Positions 10,815 to 22,067 of a stretch of 64,000 nucleotides of DNA are shown here, piece after piece. A model generated the notes under the pieces. It had not been told where the DNA came from and searched no databases. It was given only the letters and a program-made list of their open reading frames with translations. The stretch's first letter is position 1. Every line of letters starts with the position of its first letter. The position numbers and the translations under genes are program-made. The stretch is from Isoetes taiwanensis. Lineage: Eukaryota; Streptophyta; Lycopodiopsida; Isoetales; Isoetaceae. The stretch lies in assembly GCA_021234155.1 (NCBI GenBank), contig JAJEKV010000006.1, positions 27,327,154 through 27,391,153 of the forward strand. Reading direction: 5' to 3'.

Positions 10815-11918
10815 GAAGAAACATGGCTAAGCAGAGTGCAAGCCTTAGCAATATGTTCAAACCTGGCAAAAAGCTTCAGCACACATTGTCTAAAGAAGAA
10901 ATCTAGAGTTGGCAGGCAAATCCGGCGACAATGGCTCCAATCTGCTTTGTTTTCCTAGATACAGAGCATGCCGGTCAGCTTGCAGAGGAAGAAAGGGCAA
11001 TGAAGTGCAAATGAAAAGTGAGAAGTGTAAATGAAAAGTGAAACACAACATGTGTCAGCCAGAGAGCCAGTTTCAAAGAAAATGCAGCAAACAAAATATG
11101 AAGGACAGAAAATGAGACTGCATTATATAAGAGTGATAGATTAATAAAGTTTCTTCGTTCTTAAAAAAAAAAAAAGATTATATTATTCCCGAGGGCAACC
11201 CATCAAGCGATGGCACCTTGACATCCTTGGCCTCTGCATTTAGTCGTAGGATTGAATCCCAACCGTCGATTTCAAGATGTTGTCCCCAGTGACATATGTG
11301 GCCCGAAACTGTTATGGCCATAACATAGATGTTATGTCCATAACATCTGATTTGTTTTTTTTACTGCCTAGTTGGATCCTCGCCGTGTTTCCCTGTGGTC
11401 GAATTCCTGCTCAAAGATGCCATAGCCATCAAAACCCCATTCTGCCAAAGCCATAGCCAGGCATCCGCCATAGCCAGGCCTCCGTCATGCTAAAAAGCCG
11501 CCATGGAGCCGTGGAGAATGAACAGGAAATAGATCCAGAAGCTCGTGTTCAAATCGGCGATGCACAGGCAGATGCAAGAAAGGAAATTTCTGGAGGGATG
11601 AAGAATGCAGAAATGGAAATCCGTCCATAACAGTGCCGGTCTTTTCCTCATCTCGAGGATTTGGAGGATTATAAATGTCCGTCAGAGTTGTAGGAGGAGT
11701 ATCAAGAGTGAAAGAGGAGTTACCGGACTTGGAAGTAAAGCAGGCACATGATCATAAACTGTAGGAGAAATAGTTTCCCCTGTTCTTGATCCAGGCCTGT
11801 AAGAAGGTCCGCCAGACTAAATCCTTGCTTCCATTTTCTTGCTTGCGATTTAAATCGCTTCAAAGGCATGGCTATGGCGGCTACTCTGCCAAATGCCTCG
11901 GTCAAAGACGTTAAGGCT
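10815..11918. other. Intergenic, no gene seen
   Basis: This stretch has no coding frame I can support. It holds an A-run at 11163-11175, a GC-neutral segment with repeated 'CCATAGCCAG' words (11420-11490), and a perfect 10-bp hairpin at 11327-11348 (AGATGTTATG / CATAACATCT) next to the palindrome GTTATGGCCATAAC (11311-11324). Confidence 0.5.
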
Positions 11919-12027
11919 GATAACGTCCTGTGCAGAGGCCTTATGGCCGGAAAAAATGCAGCCTTATGGCCCGGAAAAAATGGCTGCATTTTTTCCGGGC
12001 CATAAGGCCTCTGCACAGGACGTTATC
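11919..12027. repeat. Long near-perfect palindrome
   Basis: The left arm starts at 11919 (GATAACGTCCTGTGCAGAGG...) and runs to about 11963. The right arm, 11982-12027, is its reverse complement with one extra C. The centre repeats the internal word CCTTATGGCCCGGAAAAAAT, so the fold can slip. The sequence after the right arm repeats its last bases (TAGACGTTATCTAG). The structure would form a stem of about 45 bp and resembles a foldback or miniature element. No flanking direct repeat is certain. Confidence 0.85.
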
Positions 12028-12681
12028 TAGACGTTATCTAGCCCTTGTTGTCCACTGCGTTTTCGGTATATGGTCCAATACGATGCAATACGTTTTAGAC
12101 ATACGGTGGTCTCATCAACTGTCTGAGATTTAGAACGGCCGATTTGCCGTCTTTTGATAGCGAAAATAGAGCGGATCTCCATTAGCATCTCACTCGTGTT
12201 GATACCTGCGCCATGTAGGCAATTTCAGGCAGAGCAAATGCATACTATTTCCATTTTCAATCGCTAACTTACCTTTTTTATTCCGGTGACAGAGCAGCAA
12301 ACACCCAAGAAGATTTGAGATAGCCGGTTTGGATACGTAGGAGAACTGGAAGTTGGTTTGAATATGCCCTAAACGACAAACTCCAGGGCAACTTCAGTTT
12401 TTCAGATGCAGTGATGGTGCATCTGAAAACTCTACCGGATGCAGTGCCATGTCACCCAAATTGAGTTCCGGTGGAAGCAATGGGAACAGCAAATCGTGGA
12501 GCCAGGAGTGCCATATGGCACAGTATTTCCGGCCATGATCGACATATAATTTTCCTTGAAATCTTGTTTAATTTTCCAGCAGATCAGCGATGTCCTGAGA
12601 TTGCTTGCTGTGTAAAAACAATTTTGTGAAGCGTGGTCGGATCATGCAAACGCTCACCTTCCTGTAACCATACAGAGAAAA
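12028..12681. other. Upstream region of the TMC-like gene
   Basis: About 650 bp with no coding frame I can support. It is the likely promoter and 5' leader region of the gene that follows, because the first long plus-strand frame starts at 12682. I saw no clear TATA box with a fixed distance to that start. Confidence 0.3.
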
Positions 12682-15600
12682 ATGTTCAGGAAAAACAAAC
12701 AAGACCCTCCTAGGGCTCCACATGTGGAGCTCAATCCTTTTAATGAACATCGAGTGACAGAAGCGGCTGATGAGATACAAGAGGAGGCCAAACAGGCAAA
12801 AAGAACAGCTAGAGGAGGAAGAGCAAACGGAGGAACAGCAAAAAAAGAGGAAGAGGAAAAGGATGAACAACAAAAAAAGACGAAGAGGAAAAGGAGGAAG
12901 AAAATGCAGAACATTCAGAAGCAAGAGGGGCAGAGATACCTGGTGAAATCCCTTTCCTTCCTTCCCCTTCATCAAGTAAAGAAGAAGTGGCAGAAACCCA
13001 AGTTGTCCAAGACGTTATTCAGGCTGTTCAAGTTGCTGTTGATGCTGTTCTGCCTAAAAATGTCGATGCAAGAACAAGGCGTTCATTTACCGAAGGCAAA
13101 GTTAAAGAGCTTTTGGAGCCTGCTGTCTTAGAATCAAGTGGAGCCCTAGTTGTCGAATCTAAAATTTCTTCGAAGGTTTGTAGTCGGAGAAAATGAACAC
13201 TGATTGCATTGCCGGCAAGCAAAGTGGTGCTAATCAATTGTCTTAATAATCAGAGCACTCTGGAAAGGAGGAGTAAACGTCAAGGCGATTTGAGAGTTAG
13301 CTTAGAGCCTTCCATAATTAGCCCAGCTGAATTGAAGCGATTGAAGGTGCATATCTGTAATAATCTGATTATTTGGATTTTAATTATCGGCATGAACAAG
13401 ATCATTTAGAGCACATCTAGGGCTCCTATAAATACATATTTCCCAAAGAGACTTGATTTTCTTCGAACATAGGGTTAGACATGCCCTACATAAAACTAGT
13501 ACGAGGACCTTTTCTTTTTGCCATAACAAATGGCCAAGCTTAAATATGCCAATTTCATGGATTGGAAATGAGACATTTTGCCGAGGACCTGCAATTGTAC
13601 TACATCTTTGCATATGTATGGGAGAAGATTAATGGAAATAGCAGGGAAAGAAAACGCTATTCGGTATGTTGTTTGGGTTGTCTTTTGTTTCTAGCACAAT
13701 AGTTTGTTGTCTAGGTGCAAATGATCCTTGTCTTGGATTAATTTACAATATCTGGATAAGAAATTTTCATTGAAGTTTTCAGATCTACAAGTCACTACAT
13801 CTTTCAATGCAATCGTCATTATTTTCAGCATCAAAAAATGTGTCTATAGCTCTGCATAGCTTTGTTATTTAGGGTTTTAATGCGACCACCATATTTTATT
13901 TATACTTACATAGGCTCAAGACACTTATGTGATGTTTGCACTTATGCTACAGGTGGTCAGTGCTGCAAATAAGGCAAGGGAGCGTAGTTTTATAACGGAT
14001 TGGACAAGTATACAAAGGAGGATAAAAGGAGCGGGCTTCTTGCTTTGCTTGAACGTAAATTTTCTGAAAGGAATTGTGTTAAAAGGCTGAATGACTACTA
14101 TGATCAGGTAGTGTTATCATATTATTCTTAGCATGCAGTATACCCTTGTTTGATGCCAAATATTAGCTCTATAGTCATCTGTACATTACAAAAGGCTTTC
14201 TGGCATCCGTTAATTGGTTTTGCATTTTTATGGGAGGCATAGACTTCTCAATAGCCCTGTAATATTTCAACACCTTTGGCATAAGAATTAGGTTCTTCCT
14301 TAAGTTTCACAAGATTTGACATAGTAAAAGCTCTTCAATCGAAAGTTTAGGCATATGATTGAATATGAAGATTCCTATCTTGGACAATGGACGCGGGGGT
14401 TATCAATGGAGATGTTCCTTTGTGAGCTCCAGTGATTTCATCCTTTGAAGGTTGAATTTATATCCAACACTGAAAATGCACATATGTATAGGACATGTCA
14501 ACTTTAAATAAATCCTTGGTTACCTGATAAGAGTTCTGAGAAAGATGATACATTCTTGTTCAAGGGGTGCGAGATGGCAGCATGATAGATAATGATCGAA
14601 ATAGTGTTTATTAGGGTCGAGTCTGGGCCATTAAGTCACAGTGGTAGAGCACTCTTATTGCCCATTTGGTAACAACAATAGGAGTGAAAGAAAAGTTCAG
14701 GGAGAGTTGGCATTGGCCGAAATAGTTTGTTCTTTATGTCCATTGCTTTGTCTTAATGTCATTTTGCAATTGCCTTTAGAAACCTGAGGATAATAATGTT
14801 TCGGTCGAGTGCTGTTTGGGCACAATGTATGACTGCTAATTCATTTTACGTTCTTTCATTTGAACAGAAAAGGACCATTTTCTCTTGTGGATGTCTGCTC
14901 TAAAAGCCATTGAAGGCAGATTTGGATCTTCTGTGATGATAAATTTTGCATTTTTACGATGGATTTTCTTGCTTAATGTTGCACTTTCCATCCTGTGGAT
15001 TGTTGCTATAGTTATACCTTTCATTATAAAACCTCCAAAGTCTTTCAGTTGGCACGCATTCAAAGCTTCAAATTTGAAAAAGGTTAGTTCTTTCCTATTT
15101 ATGATCTCTTGTAGGCGGATTTCTATTGTTTTATTGTTTCCTTGGTGTAGTTCTTTCTGGGCAGTTGTATTTTATTGTCTTGAATTTAGTCTAGCTTGAT
15201 GATCAACAACATTTTTAGATGATTTCTGTAAACCGATATTCTAAAAATTATGCATGTCTTAGTAAATGAACATCCCAGCACTAGTCCTGAAGAGGGTCTT
15301 CATGTGACAGCTCTATAAAAGTTGGAACTCTAGGCGGTATAAGCTCATCATCTTTATTTTGCCATTGGCCTGAAATAAGATCCATCCTTGCTCTATACTA
15401 ATATCAGAACCATGATTTCAACCAAGCATTGCAATTGAAACAAATATTGCGAGGTGCATCTAATACTGACTTCCTATGATTATATTGATGCCTACTGTTT
15501 GCTTTAGTGCAGCCAGGTGCCTTGGATAATTCATGGATATTCTATGGAGGGTATTCGTATGAGCTTGGTGAACAAAAAGGGTGGTACAGGGTCGATTATA

Positions 15601-18600
15601 TGTATCCATTGACAATAGCAGCCATGCTCTTTATAACATTGATTGGAGTTCTTGGAAAGTAAGCACATCTTCTTTCAATAAGCACATCATATTCTTTCTT
15701 TTTCTTTCCTTTTCAAGGAAATGTGTAAGATGTGCTTCACATTTCTAGTTCCCTCCCCCTTTTAAAGCATAAAGGAACGCACAATAAAGCACATTTGTAT
15801 GTGTGAGAGATGTGGTGTCAAACAAATAAACTTAATGGTAATACATGCTTGTAGGCCAAGATATTGTTATTTGCTTCAGACTTCACCAGCCTCGCGCAGA
15901 ATTCAGAAACACCTATTGGCAAGTCTTTTGCAAGGAAACATTGACAGCTTTTGCATCTAGGAAACAATAATTACCAATTGGACCAATGCATTGAGCAACG
16001 ATATAGCAATGCAGTTAAGGCATTATGTGCACTGCAAGACAGATGTCATAAAGTGAAGTAATGGAGTTGGACTTCGAAAGTAAATTATATATATCATGTT
16101 ACACAAGCTATACAAGTCACTGGTGCAAACAGCTATTATGCACGGATGTGAAGTTTGGGCTCCAGCATGAAGTCTAAAATTATGGAAATTGGTAGAAAAA
16201 TCACACTGCTGAATTGGAATGAAGTTGCATGCTTCATGCTGAATGATGCTGGCCGAGGTCGATAGGCCCCCGCTTGAAGCAGAAGTTATGAAATGGATGA
16301 TGATATTTTTTTCCCATATAGCATGTATAACAAAGCATGGGATCATTGAAAAAGACTAGCATATTGACAGCTGTTGTTACCATATCTTGGAGTGTATAGC
16401 TAGGAGGATGTTCCTAGGTGATAAGTGGATGTGAATAGAGTCTCTGTCTCCTTATACTCGATTTAGTTAGGCTAACATTACGAGGTTATCATGCTCCGCA
16501 CAGGTTTAAGAATGATGTACACTTGGTCTCTTAGACCCCTTGGATCTTTAGTAGACAATATAATCTATGTCTCACTTTCTGTCTTGATAATTCGTCTTTT
16601 CAGTCTCTTCCCAAAGCTTGTAAAAAGTACACAATTAAAATCACAATAGCAAAAGCTAAACAAACTTAAAGACCCCTAATTATCATAGTTGGAGAGACAC
16701 TTTTTTCACTTGAAAGCTTGTAAAAAGTACACAATTAAATCACGATAGCAAAAGATAAACGAACTTAAAGACCCCTGATTATCATAGTTGGAGAGATACT
16801 TTTTCCACTTGAGAGGTTTTAATGGCTAGAAGGACCAGAAATGCTTAACAAAATTCATACAATGGCAATGACATGTTGCCAAAGTTGCATACGTTGAGCA
16901 ATAATGTAACTCTTGTCTAACTCTTCAGCAGACATCCAGGTTGGCGCAGACTGTCTGGACAGCAGCGGCTGATGGCAAAAATGGATTATTCAAATAGTTT
17001 CTAACTGTCCACATGGCAACCACGGTTTATTGGATCTGATTATAAGTGCATATGATGTTTCTAGGATCATTCCAGACTGTTATTTAAGCTGCGCTTTGCG
17101 CTAGCCACATGCACAACTTCCAGCAAGCCATAAATTTACGATTTATATGTTTATATCCAAGAATATATTAATCTCATGAGCAGTTTCTACCTCCCTCCCT
17201 CCTCCCCCCTCCCTCCCTCCCTCCCTCCCTCCCTCCCTCCCTCAGATAGCCACAGCGGGGTAATTGAAGACTGTGGTAGGTTTGCAGGATCTCATCGCGA
17301 ATAATGGGGAATGGTGATATAACAGTTCCATACAAGAGTGCAATTTACCCCTTTTCAACAATTGTGTTTGCTAGTTGGGACTTTCGCATTACTTCTATGG
17401 AAGTAAGCACATGTTACATCAGTAGTAGGCTTTAGTAACTTTAAGCTGATATCATTTTCTAAATGCTGCTTTGAATGAAAAAAATACATGAATTGGAATT
17501 GCAGGCGTCATCCAAGCTGAGAAGAGCGATACGCATGCAACTACGTGAGATGCTAGCTGACCGTGCAGAACTAGAACAAGAAAGCATGAAAATAAGCAAG
17601 CTCTTGAAGTTTAAGGCAAGACTACAGGAGCCTCTCCCTATCAGACTTTAAAATGGCTTTTTAAGGATTGATCAGGCATGTGTGGTTGAGCATTGCTCGC
17701 GACATAACGTGCATTTGTTCTCGCTAAGGACAATCTGTTTAATAACCTGATTTATGGGAGTAAATCTCACGGTCACTTCGCTATGGTATGATTATCTTTA
17801 AAGCTCAAATGTATACCTTGATTAATGCATATGCTATTCTGCTGTTCCCGTCTTCTTGCATGTAGCAAATCTGTGGATGCATGCCTCTTGCTTCACATCC
17901 TGTGTAGAACATGCATCAACAGGATTCTGGATGGCTTTCCCGAGTCTTGAGTTCCTGCAACAAATTGATATCAACATAGGGGGAAGATTCCCAGTTTGGA
18001 AAAGAAACCATCATAATCCATCATTTGTCCATTATATTGATTTAACCTTCGTACCAAAAGCCCCAAAAGCATTGCACTTATGATTTGTTTTTGTGTTCTT
18101 TGTGGCAGAGAGGTGCGGCATTATTCATATTATGGCCATTAGAGTTGGCGGGGACAGTCTCTGTCGTCGTAGCACTGATTGCATATCAACAATCAATTGA
18201 GGAGAAATTAAGTAATTCTTTTATCTTGGAATTTCTACTTCTAAACCTCAGTTATGAGACATCTCTTGTTTATTATCAGCGGCATATAAAATTTGGTGAT
18301 CAGATATTCTTAAAATTGGAGAGGCTTTTTGTTGCAGATGCGGCCAATAAGCCCACAAGAGCACCAGGTTAGCACTGGGCTCACTATGAGCTCATGATAA
18401 GTTTTAGTGAGCATATAGCTCAATTGGCTTTGGGACCTTCACAGAAAACAAAAGCATACACATCATACAGCTGTTCTATTTCTGCTCATACGGCTGTTTT
18501 ATTTCTGCTCTTTGATTTTTCCTCTGCTTTGGGTAGCAGCAATTAGTAGATGTGCCAGAAGTGGGAGTGCACTGTTTTTTTATAGAACTTATGTTTGAGG

Positions 18601-21600
18601 TAATGAACGTCTTGCCAACTTGGCAAGACCTTGCTTTGCATCTGTATAGGTTCATCAGTAGCACCTTTCCTTATGGAATTTCAGCAAAATAACCTTTATA
18701 GTTTTAAATTAACTCTGTGTAACTTATGACACTCGATGTCTGTTTTGGATTGTAATAATGCCAACGAATTTTAACATTTATATCATTTTATATTGTAAAT
18801 AATAATGCAGATGAGGATCAATTATTTTTCCTTGTTAACTGTCCTTTCCATGCATTGTAGGCTTTCTGAAGGGCTTTGCGCAGCCAATCCTACTTACTGC
18901 TGTTAATTCTCTGGCACCACAACTTGTTCGTGTGGTGGTTGCAATGGAAGAATGGAGGCCAGCAACAGCGGAAAAAGTTGTATTTTTAAAGCTGTACATC
19001 ATAAGAATGGTCAATGTTGGTACTTTATTTTTTAGGTATAGTGTGTTAAATATGACCTTTTTTAGGAACTTTTCTCGGCTATTCTTATTTTGTCAGCATA
19101 TGCCTACTTGCTTAACACGTCACTTTTCATCCCATCAATCAGCATAAATGATCAGACCAGAGTCGATGTAATGGCTTTTCTAAGATTCTTGTGTTATAGA
19201 TCCGAGGAACATTTTTTTTCCTCATCACCAAACAAAGTGTAAAGAGTAAAAAATTGCATCAGAATTTGGCTTGTCAACATTTCATTTGCCTGTATATTAA
19301 CGACTAATTTTGGAAATGTGATCTGATGCGAATTGCAGGCTTTATGTGACTCTGCAGCGCTCACGTCAGGCAATGAGAGGGAAAGTGAATGAAACATGTA
19401 CGACTTCCTGCATGGATGATTTAGTTTGCTGCAAATATGAGCTTGCTCTTTCTGGTACATCACCTACATGTACACCATCACAGGTTTGCATCAATTTGAG
19501 GGCTTCTTAAAAACAATCTCGTAGGAAATGAACGCTAAAATTTGGAACAAGGCCATATTGCAAATAGAAGCACAATAATACTTTTCTAATTAAACCATAC
19601 CTTTGAGATTAGCCTGCCTCTTTCTGGTCGGCACAACATTGGTGACTTTTGCCAAAAATCCTGATTTCCACATGAGCCTAGTTTCAAGGCGCTATTTGAA
19701 GAACACAGGGAAGAGTGCAAGAACTGGTTGTGCTGCCTTTTATGTACTGCTATATGCAAATGAAGTCTTATCTCCAATATGATGATGGTTTATGAACGGA
19801 TTTGAATTTAAGCTTCTTCTTATGAGCCATGACATGTCTTTCCTTTTCAATTTAATTTCAAGTCAAATCTGGATCTTAAAATTGCCTGTTTTCTGTGGGA
19901 CTCTGTTTCAGAATCAGATTGAAATAGCCGTTGATAGCAAAGAACTGTCATGAAAGTAGTTATGTAATCATACGGAGGTCAAATTTGAGCTTGGAATTGG
20001 GTTGTTGACAAGGTTGCTTACTCCTTTATTTGCAAGGACAGTTAAGTTTGGTGCTGATTTTTGAAATTTCAACCACGGGGCTGACTCAATTATCTGTCCA
20101 AAACTCTTGATTCTGCAAGCTGCACATAAGGACAGTTGTGTGGTGCAATTGGTTGTCAGCATTAGACGTTAAGGACATTAAAGTTTACTACAGTTTGTTA
20201 TGGATACTTCCATCCTATAAAGCATGTACTCTGCTCCTTTCTAAATGAATTTAGCTGTTCTGCTTCTTCGCGCCTTCTTTTGTTTCTTTTGTATCTTGTG
20301 TTACTTCCTGCCTAGGCGTCTCAATTTCAACAGAATTGAATATGGAGCTGCCACTTGCGCAGATCTGCCTCACGCATATGCTAAGTAGATGTAAGCTTCC
20401 ATTGCAGTCTATTTAAGAAGATAAGCTTCCGTTGCAAACTATGATAGAACAAAATGAAGATTTTGTAGAGGTACCAAATACTGGGAAAGACTTAATGTTT
20501 TGGGCCAATAATTTTTGCGACTATTGGTAATTCGTGAGCAAATGTGTATTGACATTTTTTTCTAGACAAAAGATAGAAGTGCATTGATCAATGGTGAATC
20601 TACCCTAAGTAGCTTAGGAATGCTAGTATAGATTGAAATTACCAAAGTATAGAATAACACTTCCAGTCTCTACCTTGTGCTACCTTTCAGTCTTCATGTG
20701 CTCGAGCCCTTCCTTGTTTAGAGTATGATTAGACAACAGAACATTCTAAACAAAGCTCAAAGCTTCAACCCAAAAAAGTATGATAAAGGTTGAAATAAAG
20801 GTTGAACTGCTCATTAATTTAAGATTCATATAAGTTTCTTTGTCGTGCAGTTATTTTCTAACGCTTTAGTAGTGTTGAATCCATTGGTATATGTCATTAT
20901 CACGTCTTCAAGTTCTTTCAAAACATTTGGTTAACTGTGATTTCAAATCATGAAAGAGGCCTAATGAATAATATAAATTTGTTTCACTAGGTAAATTTTT
21001 GCGTAGCTGGTTGTGCCGATACTGTTATTGCGAAGACAATATTACGAATCATTTTAGTCACCACAATATCAAACAATGGTTACCAAATTACTAGAGGACT
21101 CATTCGTTATTATTATTTAAGAGTTCGTCTTCATTTCCTTCCTTGCTATTGGGCTAGTCTATGCAGTAAGTTAGTGACAAAAGACTTTATGTAACAGAAA
21201 AAGATGGAGCCCATTATAGAAGACTTAGCAATTGACATTGTGTATGTCCAAGCGCTCGTTTGGGTTGGCTCACTTTTTAGTCCAGTGGCAGCTGTACTTG
21301 GAGCAATATACAATCTTGTGACCTTCTACTCACTTAATGTATGCAAAGTTTTAGCTTTGTTTTGTATTCTGTAGTATTATCGACTATTGTCATGTGTTTA
21401 ACTCTGATCTATTCAACAATTAACAGATGGTGTTAATGAAGTGTTGCCAGCCTATGCAAAAGGCTTATAGTGCATCTCGGACATCAAACGTGACATATGG
21501 AATATTACTGCTGACCCTGATTATTAGCAGCATGCCAATGATGTATAGAATGACAGCCGAAACTTTTGGCATCTGTGGTCCGAAGTCAGCAAGCTCATCA

Positions 21601-22067
21601 ATGTATGAAACAATTGAGAACTACATAAAGGTATTGCTGGTTACCCCTATGTCATTTTGTTTCTCTTCAAAATTCTTAGTACGAAACATGCTCTTATTCA
21701 TTGCAGAAAGCGCCCAACGTCCTATGGTTAATCTTACAATGGATTTCAAATCCTCTAGTGCTTTCTGGAGTGATTATCATCCTTATATTTCTTGTATTTA
21801 TCTTGAGAGCAATGCTTGTACAATCTCAAAAGGCGGCGGAAAATACAAATAAAGAGCTTGACCTTCAGCGTCTAGAATCTCGTCAGAGGCTATTGATACA
21901 CACTGTATGCAATCCTAAGAGCATTTAGTTTGCAGCAAGAGATTATATTGAGTTATATTCACAGTTGTATTGTTTTCATTTGTAGGGTAAAAGTGGGCAT
22001 CATCAGCTTGTACAAGCTGCACCTCGTAATAAACGTTCTCAAGATTCAAGTGGGATCAAGTTAGCAT
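12682..22067 (+). CDS. Transmembrane channel-like (TMC) family membrane protein, multi-exon
   Basis: TMC proteins are polytopic membrane proteins; animal members form mechanosensitive channels. Exons I can place with GT/AG borders: first exon to 13175, 13953-14107, 14868-15082, 15513-15658, 17288-17402, 17504-17615 (GC donor), 18109-18211, 18861-19035, 19339-19483, 21198-21338, 21427-21630, 21707-21904, 21986-22067. A small exon ending at 13346 is also possible. Family landmarks in order are ALKAIEGRFGSSV plus FLRWIFLLNV, WIFYGGYSYE, TIVFASWDF, the block NSLAPQLVRVVVAMEEWRPA, a Cys-rich loop, IVYVQALVWVGSLFSPVAAV, LMKCCQPMQKAYSASRTSNV, GICGPKSASSSMYETIENYI and a last helix before a polar tail. 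From 14868 on the exons are open. The acidic and basic N-terminus shifts frame in A7 at 12872-12878, and a second shift lies near 13986-13990. The segment normally holding CWET was not found. The true start and stop are uncertain. Confidence 0.85.
16615..16811 (+). repeat. Tandem duplication of about 99 bp in a TMC intron
   Basis: Two adjacent copies begin with GCTTGTAAAAAGTACACAAT (16615 and about 16714) and end near CACTTGA. They differ at a handful of positions. The pair lies in the 1.6-kb intron between the exons ending at 15658 and starting at 17288. Confidence 0.85.
17190..17243 (+). repeat. (CCCT)n microsatellite in a TMC intron
   Basis: About 54 bp of CCTC repeats with one interruption of six C near 17205. 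It lies about 45 bp upstream of the acceptor of the exon starting at 17288, where it may serve as an extended pyrimidine tract. Confidence 0.9.
20990..21040 (+). other. Candidate small TMC exon
   Basis: After an acceptor-like TTTCACTAG the frame reads GKFLRSWLCRYC, followed by a GTTATT that could be a donor. In other TMC proteins a basic, Cys-containing stretch lies just before the helix found here at 21198-21338. The placement is by position and composition only. Confidence 0.3.

Noticed and set aside
12568-12975. Minus-strand frame rich in Phe, Leu, Ser and Cys
   Set aside because: It is the complement of the Lys/Glu-rich first TMC exon, a typical shadow of low-complexity coding DNA.
14868-21904. 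Membrane protein could be OSCA/TMEM63 or anoctamin, which are common in plants
   Set aside because: The specific order of FGSSV-FLRW, the ALVWVGSLFSP helix, the CxPxxxAxxAS segment and the CGPxS loop fits TMC better than the related families.
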